Shown here one piece after another: positions 23,801 through 32,800 of a stretch of DNA of 64,000 nt. The DNA lies in NCBI RefSeq assembly GCF_932526225.1, contig NC_064039.1, positions 14,836,139-14,900,138 of the forward strand, given 5' to 3'. The DNA comes from Nematostella vectensis. Taxonomy: Eukaryota; Cnidaria; Anthozoa; Actiniaria; Edwardsiidae. The stretch's first letter is position 1. Every line of letters begins with the position of its first letter. Both the position numbers and the translations under genes were made by a program. Under the pieces are notes generated by a model. It was not told where the DNA came from, ran no database searches, and saw only the letters and a program-made list of their open reading frames with translations.

Positions 23801-26800
23801 ATACAAGCGCCACGTCCTAACACAGAACAACACGGGGAATAAGATGGTGTATATACAAGCGCCACGTCCTAAACACAGAACAACACGGGGAATAAGATGG
23901 TGTATATACAAGCGCCACGTCCTAAACACAGAACAACACGGGGAAAAAGATGGTGTATATACAAGCGCCACGTCCTAAACACAGAACAACACGGGGAATA
24001 AGATGGTGTATATACAAGTGCCACGTCCTAACACAGAACAACACGGGGAATAAGATGGTGTATATACCAGCGCCACGTCCTAAACACAGAACAACACGGG
24101 GAATAAGATGGTGTATATACCAGCGCCACGTCCTGACACAGAACAACACGGGGAATAAGATGGTGTATATACCAGCGCCACGTCCTAAACACAAAACAAC
24201 ACGGGGAATAAGATGGTGTATATACAAGCGCCACGTCCTAAACACAGAACAACACGGGGAATAAGATGGTGTATATACAAGCGCCACGTCCTGAAAACAG
24301 AACAACACGGGAAATAAGATGGTGTATATACCAGCGCCACGTCCTAAACACAGAACAACACGGGGAATAAGATGGTGTATATACAAGCGCCACGTCCTAA
24401 ACACAGAACAACACGGGGAATAAGATGGTGTATATACAAGCGCCACGTCCTGAAAACAGAACAACACGGGGAATAAGATGGTGTATATACAAGCGCCACG
24501 TCCTAAACACAGAACAACACGGGGAATAAGATGGTGTATATACAAGCGCCACGTCCTAAACACAGAACAACACGGGGAATAAGATGGTGTATATACAAGC
24601 GCCACGTCCTAAACACAGAACAACACGGGGAATAAGATGGTGTATATACAAGCGCCACGTCCTAAACACAGAACAACACGGGGAATAAGATGGTGTTTAT
24701 ACCAGCGCCACGTCCTAAACACAGAACAACACGGGGGATAAGATGGTGTATATACCAGCGCCACGTCCTAAACACAGAACAACACGGGGAATAAGATGGT
24801 GTATATACAAGCGCCACGTCCTAAACACAGAACAACACGGGGAATAAGATGGTGTATATACCAGCGCCACGTCCTAAACACAAAACAACCCGGGGAATGA
24901 GATGGTGTATATACAAGCGCCACGTCCTAAACACAGAACAACACGGGGAATAAGATGGTGTATATACAAGCGCCACGTCCTGAAAACAGAACAACACGGG
25001 GAATAAGATGGTGTATATACCAGCGCCACGTCCTAACACAGAACAACACGGGGAATAAGACGGTGCATATTGACCTACCCGGTGTTTCTCTTTGACCTAC
25101 CCGGTGTTTATCCTTGACCTACCCGGTGTTTATCTTTGACCTACCCGGTGTTTATCTTTAGAGTGAGATATCGCGAGTCGCAGGCATTGGACCGCTTCTG
25201 CAGTGTCACCTATGATCCTCCAGAACAGTGACGCTAAATTTAGCGCCACCCAAGATGTCGGATCCTGCAATGGACATGATGACGTCAGAGGTGCATTGTT
25301 TGACGTGAGAAGGCAGTTCTCACCTTTAACGTTATTTTCCCCGCTCACCACAGGGGGACCAGTATTGCTCCGCCGAAATAAGGAAAATGAATAATAGAAG
25401 GTATCATCAGACAGGGCTCATTTGTTATGTATTTTTTGACCAAGGGACGAAAGAAAATATAATTACAGAGGGGCAAAATACACTTCCCAAATAAAATTTG
25501 GGCGTGGGGGGTGGGGGTGCACGCTTAATGGGAAGGGCTATTTAGTTGAATTTCAATGCACGTTTGCGTACCATGCGGCAAAGACGTCGATGTTCATTGA
25601 AATCCCTCTCCGTTAGTGATCAATTCTACAAAAGTACCTTTTCTAGTGCTCGGCTGATATGAGTACCCATGTCTTGTATCCTCTTGTTTGGGCTGTGAGG
25701 ATCGTGTGCAAGCAATGTCTTCGAAACAACAACAACAACAACAACATTAACTAAGTAGACATTAAGCTATTTTATCTGAAATTATTTTATTGGGTAAGGG
25801 TGTAAAATATTGCTACTTTGTGAGATTTGTACCTGTGCCATTCCTATTTCAGGATCAAGACTCTGTTTTTCCACTTTCCTAATACCCTGTAAGAAAGAAA
25901 AAAAAAAGATGGGCTAATTGAATATAATCAGGACAGTGAACCTGTCATGGAAACAAAAAACAAGAGAAATTACCCTGCTCGCAGAGTTTTTCTCCTGTTT
26001 GTTTCTAGCTGTTTACTTATTCGTGTCGCCCATGCTCTTTCGCGTTTTTGTTTAAATGATCTGCTAGAAACAAACAGCAAGAAACCTCCGCTAGCAGGGT
26101 AGCGAGAGTTCTCGTTAGCTCCGATTCTACGTCGCGCTTGTGCCGTGCCCAATCTAATTGTCTATTTGTATCGATACAAATACATTGGAATCAATGTTGA
26201 TTTAGACGTCGCACTAAATAAGACGCGCTCAATAGGTTTCGTGTAGTAAAAATTGACTTGATGTGGAGTTTCTATTGCACAAAATAAAAAATGTAGTGAT
26301 TTGGCATATCAAAAGCTCGACGTTCGAATCGGTGTCGTTCCTTTGCCGTGCAGCACGACGGGTGCAGCCGTGATTAGTGCCGTGCCGAAATTAATTGATT
26401 CAGATGTTGTCGAACTTTTTTAAAAGTTTGTCAATAGGCCTTTCCAGCTTGAGCGCGCATTACAATAGAAACCTACCCCAACTACCAGAATGCAGCGGAC
26501 GCCTTTAAGTAGTTGAGGCAGGTGCCCATGAGTGCATGCGCAAGCTTATAGATGGAATGGCCAATTATCAACTTTATAACTAGGATGTTCCCGTCATGTT
26601 TAAATGTGCACAAACGGATTTCCGCTGGCTGGTGATGTTAGAGCCAGTTAGATAGCGCGTTCTGGCTTACTTATTGGCCTTTGTCAAGGTGGCCACGGTA
26701 GCGTGCGTCGCATTGTAAAAGGGGTAACACAGTATAATGTTTTTTACAAGTTACCTCGAGGTGATCTAGTGACCAGGCCCCAGCACGAATCTTGGCTCGA

Positions 26801-26860
26801 CATAGCGGAGGGGTGGGAAAACCTTTCAACTGCTCTTTGAAGTCAACATGCTTGGATATA
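14831..26860 (-). CDS. TTC17: TTC17 exons 9-15: C-terminal TPR cassette and stop
   Basis: Exon 9 (26755-26860) has DISKHVDFKEQLKGFPTPPLC and LDHLE. Exon 10 (25833-25886) has GIRKVEKQSLDPEIGMAQ. Exon 11 (25638-25682, or to 25692 if the upstream CAG is used, which breaks phase) has MGTHISRALEK. Exon 12 (25145-25264) has DPTSWVALNLASLFWR. Exon 13 (15839-15925) has DVALVSLASILFRAGY. Exon 14 (15716-15772) has GHFTLANILVAQ. Exon 15 (14831-14998) ends in a basic/acidic helix and TGA. Exons 12-15 carry the conserved TPR tail of the family. The 9.2-kb gap between exons 12 and 13 is the satellite intron. Confidence 0.9.
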
Positions 26861-29800
26861 CTATCAAGTAAAGCTACATTTTAGAACGTCTTCTTCAATT
26901 AAAATCAACTATCAAGCGGGTACTATGGTCCATCAAGTATGCCAGGAGTAGTCGTTGAAATCTGTATGGAATGTTTGTTCTGACCAATCACATGTGAGAT
27001 ATTCAGAGAGGGACATGTGCTAAAGCAAGTTCCAGTACCCAAATTCTTGCTTGCGATTTGTCAGAAGACAGTTAACAGACTTTGCGCCTTCTCTGAATAA
27101 GTGCCTCGCCTTGGGAGTGACTAAGGGTTGACAGATATCTAATAGGAAAATCAGGGCTTAAATCTAACATTTTGGCTAACTTACTCGAGCTCAAACAACA
27201 ACAACAACAACTACTACGGTGGTTGAGAAGAATCACAAAAGCTTTTTGAAAACCAGATAAGTTTTTAGTGATTTTCTAATCTCTAGGTTACCAGACAGCA
27301 TTTGAGGGCGAAGGAGGTAACGAGGGCACCTTTACCCACTCCTGGCTATGCAAAAAGGATATATCAAAAAGGTACAATCAAATACTCACTCAACCCCTCT
27401 GTGCTCCAAGTTCACCCAAGCGCTAAATCTCTTATTCTTGAGCATCAACCCCTCGATTCCTTCAACATTGGTGCACTCGTCCTCCTTTGGGTCCAGCTTT
27501 GATTTGCTCCCACCAAGGGCTTTCTGTATGCCAGCAGATCTTTTATCACTTGCCTGAGACTTTTTAATCTCTTGGGATGGGGTACTATTCACTTGTTTCC
27601 TAACCTCTTTCTCGTCATCAGTATTTTTCATTACTAGATTGGATTCTGTACTCCCTTTATTGGCGGATGACTTATTTACGGGTGATTTAGGGCTTGAGCT
27701 GGGTTTGACTGCATCATCTTCCTTCTTTTTAGATTTGCTTTTTGTGTTTTTTGATTTGGCACTCCTGCTTAAATCTTTCTCATTATCTGAAGCACTTTTA
27801 CCTTCAGTACCCCTTCTTGCACGAGATTCCTTATCGTTTTCATCATTTGTTTGCTGCTTATGATTTTCACTAATTTTGTCTTCAGCATTACAGTCATCTT
27901 TGCCAGCCTTATCATCACCCATCGACTCACGTATGCGTGCGATGGTATCACGAGCTTTGTCTAAATAGCGCTTCATTTCTTCAGGAGTAACTAACTGTAC
28001 CTTTGGCTCCTTATTTTCCTCTGTATTTTGGGTCTTCTTCTCTTCCAAAGACAAATCACTTTCTCTAGCTGTGTTTGCTTGATCTCCGAATAGACCTTTC
28101 TCCAAATCATTTCTGGGTTTGATTTCATCTGTTTCTCTCAGTGCATCTTTGTCAGGGTTCTTGGTGTTCTTTTTCGCCTGTGCTTTGTTATCCTGATTTT
28201 CCTTGCTGTTAATGCCTTCTGTTGCTTTGCCATTTTTCTTCATTTTCATGTTTTTATTATTTTCCTGAGAAAATAGGTAAATAATACCTATGAATTTTTG
28301 GTTTGTATAATCAATGATTAGATTGTTTCTAATGAAAAGTAGAGTAACGTTAGAACTTCTAACTCACTGCCTTTTTGATGTCTATTTGGCATTCAACATG
28401 GCTTAAGTTATAGCATAAATAAGACTAGTACATCGCATGGGTACAGATGTGTACTCAGGATCTACATTTCTTCTAAAAATGTTCACTTCAAAGGGGGAGT
28501 GAGGGGGAGACCTAACCCTCTTGTTCAGCAAATAGCTTACCTTGTTCAATGCCCATGTCTTACTATTACTGTGAACACTATGCCATAGTTTTTCCAACTG
28601 TGCTTTATAAAAGTAGTACGGTATCTCCAATAAGGCTGCGGCACCTTGTTCTTCCTTACTGAGGTCTTCATGGTTGCATTCCACTGTCTTTTTTTGGAAG
28701 GCTGATCTAAGATTTTAGTATCAATTATTCATCAATTGTGATGGCGCCTTAAATTTGCCACTCAATGCAGGTTCCAGTAAAGGATAGCTTGATTAAGCAT
28801 TTTTAGAACCACCCTCCGGTACCCAGGGTATCGCAGTTAGCGTAACGAGTATTAAGAATATTTGTTGTTCTACTGCATACCACCATTTAAAAGTTAAAAA
28901 TAACATGCTCTGAGTTCTCTATACATTTACTGTTTTACTCCTAGTCATGTATTGCTTGTTTGAAAAATACATTCTTGAGGGGTATTTTTTATGGGTGAAT
29001 AGCTAAAGCAGAGAAAAGGTAATTTAAGCTCAACCCTCCTCTAGCAATTAGAAAAAAATATGATTTTGAGGGGAAAAAAACAGAGAAATGAAAATAAGTT
29101 ACCGATTTAATTAAAATTATAAAAAAAATACATATGTTTACTTACCTTTTTCTTTCTTGCTTTGTACACTGAAATCTCTTCTCACACTGAACGGCTTTTA
29201 ACCACTTCTTCGCCACAGAAGCACTTGGTTCAACAGTTGTGACATATCGAAAACACATCTCTGCCATATCAAACATCTTTAAAGCCTGTCAAAATATTTA
29301 GACACCAAAATAAGTTTTTTTTTTAGCAAGGTATTGATTGAGATACTGTTAAGGTCATCATTAGAATTATCAAACTTGATGGGTACATCTTAAAGGGTAC
29401 ATATACAACAGAGCTGCAGCGGGAAGGTTGCCTCAGGCCTATTTGGGGGCACAATACAACATTAACAAAATATAGGGCAGGGGGCACAGCCATGCTTATT
29501 TCCATCCATTTGTCTAATTATTGGGCACCAGTGCCCCACCCCCCACTACAGACCTGTATAATGCTTTAAAAAATAAACTCAGTCCATATTGCCAAATATG
29601 GGGTAGTTTGAATTTTAAGAGAAAGTCTAATCTTTTGGAGTTTACATTGATCTACAGTAATCATTACTTAACCTTATAGCTTTGATTGCAACACAACACA
29701 ATATGACAACAAAACACACATTTTGCATACAGAGAACTTATACTTTAATATACATACTTACACTATACATGCAGATACCTTATAGTGTACTCTTTAATCT

Positions 29801-32800
29801 TTTTAAAATCTTTAAATGGTATAATTGCATTTAGCAGAGGCTAATGTTGCAATGGATGCTTTCACTGTACATGCAGATACCTTATATTGTAGTATACATG
29901 CTTACACTATACATAATGCCAAGGACATAACAGTGCTTGCTGACTTCTTGTGTGATTTCTAAAGAGGAGTGCAATAGCACCAGGGCATCCAACGTGCGGT
30001 TGGCTTTGTGGAGGACAACTCCCAAGCTTGTGAGAGCTACATCACGATGGTTCCTAAAAACAAACAATTCCAATGCATTACATTATATTTGAAGGGAATC
30101 ATCTCTAAAAATATTCCTCTCTCATTATAGTAGCATTTAAAGATTTTAACAATACACACCAAACTTAGCATTACAAATACATCTAAAAAGTCTGTCTGTT
30201 TTTTGCCATAAGTCTGTCCGTCCGTTTGTCTGTCTGTTGGTCACCTACCATGGAGAATGATAAAGAGCACTTCTTAAACAATTGATGGTCTGGTAGGTAC
30301 TTCCATGATGGCGCCAGTAAAGAGCAGCTAAATTCAAGAGCAACCAGGAAGTAGAATTCTAAAAATTTAATTAAAAAATAAAATTTAAACTTAAAAATAT
30401 TATCCTATTATCCATATCATATACAACACTGTACAGTACATATATCTTTTTCATATAAGTTAAATAAAATCAATATAAAACTCTCATCTGTGCAATTAGA
30501 GTTAGACTTGAATAAAAAAATATATAGAAAAAATATATAAAAGAGAAAACAGTAGCATCAAACAAGCGCTTTGTTTTTGAAGCATTAGTCTTTTCCCTTT
30601 TCTTCTAGAATTTCTATTCATCCTTGGTTGTGTGAGTACCTTGTCAAGTGCAAGCTTTAGTCTAGATCCCCACTCCTCGACACTCATACCAGGTGGTATC
30701 ACCTCAGTCACACCCATATCCTTGACCCGAGGGATCCTCTGGCGCCGATTCACACCCTCCAAATGGTCAAAAGATAGCAGAGACACGGTTGTGAGCTCTT
30801 TACACATGGGGACATGCAAACATGGAGCCTTTCCTTTAAGGTTAACATGATCTTCAATGCTGAAAAACAAAGCACAGTTAGTATGTTATGTTTCCAATGC
30901 TTAGTATAGTATGCTATATGTGCTACCATAGCCACTGACAAAGTTAGACAACTAATATGCAAAAAAATGTGTTTGACTCCCATGGGCACACATGGGAGGG
31001 GCGGGGGGGGGTCTACCAAGGAGGACATGGAGAAGAACAGTACAGCAGAAAAAAGGAAGAGGCAGGCTGTGGGCCCTGAGACTAAGTTAGAGTACCCCAT
31101 TGAGTTTATTGTTAGTGAGCATTGTAAGTACTGTCACTGGGAGAGGGTTATTGCATCCCCAGTGGTTCTTTTATGTCCCTTTGGTTCAGGTTCTTAGTGT
31201 AGTGCAGCTTGAAGAGACATGCCTCTGGTTTAATGTCCTAACAGTATCTGCGAAGACTGGAAACACGGGAGAATACTAGTGACATCACGTTATCAATGAT
31301 GTCACTAGAAGCAAAATATGCTGACGCCATCAAAATAAAAAATATTTATATTTCACGAGAAAACACTGTATGGCAACCAAACTCTGTAGGTGTAGGGGGA
31401 TGCAACAATATGGTCATGTGTTGTGTGACGTCATCGATGACGTCACGCTAAGCAAAACTATTCTGATATCATATCTATATTCATATCTCCTAAACGAAAC
31501 ATCTTATGACAATTAAACATATGTGTCATGTATGTGCTTGTGACATCATCCATGATGTCACTAGAAGCAAAAATATGCTGATGTCATCAAAATAAAAAAT
31601 ATTTATATTTCACGAAGAAAACATTGTATGGCAACTAAACTCGGTAAATGCCATGTAGGTGTCATGGGGGTGCAACAATATGGTCATGTGTTCATGTCAT
31701 CATCAATGACGACACTAAAAGCAAAAAAATGTAATGAAAAGCAAAAACATTCATATCTCTTCTAAAAAACATTGTTTCACAACCAAACTCGGCAGGTGTA
31801 ATGTTGGTGTCAAGGGGGGTGCACAGATATGGTCACGTGATTTGTGACGTCATCGATGACATCACTTTAAGCAAAATTATTCCAATTTCATTAGAACAAA
31901 AATATCCTTATCTCATGAACGAAACATTATGACAACCAATCTTGGTATGTGCCATGTTGGCGTCAAGGGGGTGCTCCAATATGGTCACATGATTGTGAAG
32001 TCATCAATGTAGAAAACATTCAAATCTCGTGAAAGAAACATTGTATAACAACCAAACTTGGTAGGTGTCATGTATGTGTCAAGAGCGGTGACCAGATATG
32101 GTCACGTGATGCGTGACATCATCGATGACGTCACTTAAAAAAAACTACCCTGATGCCGAAACATGTATGACAGCTAAACCTGTTATGTGGGGGAAAGGGG
32201 TTTAACAAATTGGGCGCATGATTTGTGAAATCGTTGAAATCGTCAAAAACAGAAATATAATAATAATATTTAAAATTTCTTAAATTATTAAGCGGAAATG
32301 AAGCAAAGATTTGGCTGTTTGGAGCTCCCCTTTTAGGCACTGCCTAAATCTATATATTAGGACTATGCATACCGCATTCTTTGTAAGAGGGTTAAGGCTG
32401 CAGCGTATAACTCTAAAAATAATCAAAATAAAATCTAAACATACCATACTTTTTTTGATTTTTTTAAGGCTTTGCTTACTCGTTTAGTATCGATTCGAAC
32501 ATTTTTCTGAAATTGTAGTGGTATAAAATGGCCTGGTACTGGTGGTACAAACACCACATTGAGAGAGGGTGGTGTAGTGACCCTTTACCAAGCATCAGCA
32601 TTCATAGTCACATAATATTTGATTTAATTTTGCTGTTATTTACATTCACTTACTTGATCCCTTTCTTTGCAAATGGAACCACATTCAGTAGATCAATGCT
32701 CAACTCTGTCACTCGATATTTTACTTTGTTGCAGAATGGATCCTTTGCAAAGAACTCTTTAGCTTGATCCTCATCAGAATCTGTGACAATCTCAGACTCC

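Noticed and set aside
15926-25069. Open frames of up to 227 residues on both strands across the 53-bp satellite
   Set aside because: They follow from a 53-bp unit cycling through all frames with few stops. The peptides are pure repeat, with no start context or independent splice support.
15926-25069. CRISPR-like regular array
   Set aside because: There are no unique spacers between repeats, the host is eukaryotic, and the unit is fully explained as a copy of an intron/exon border.
25970-26152. 60-residue basic open frame
   Set aside because: It coincides with the 131-bp MITE and has no splice-site or homology support.
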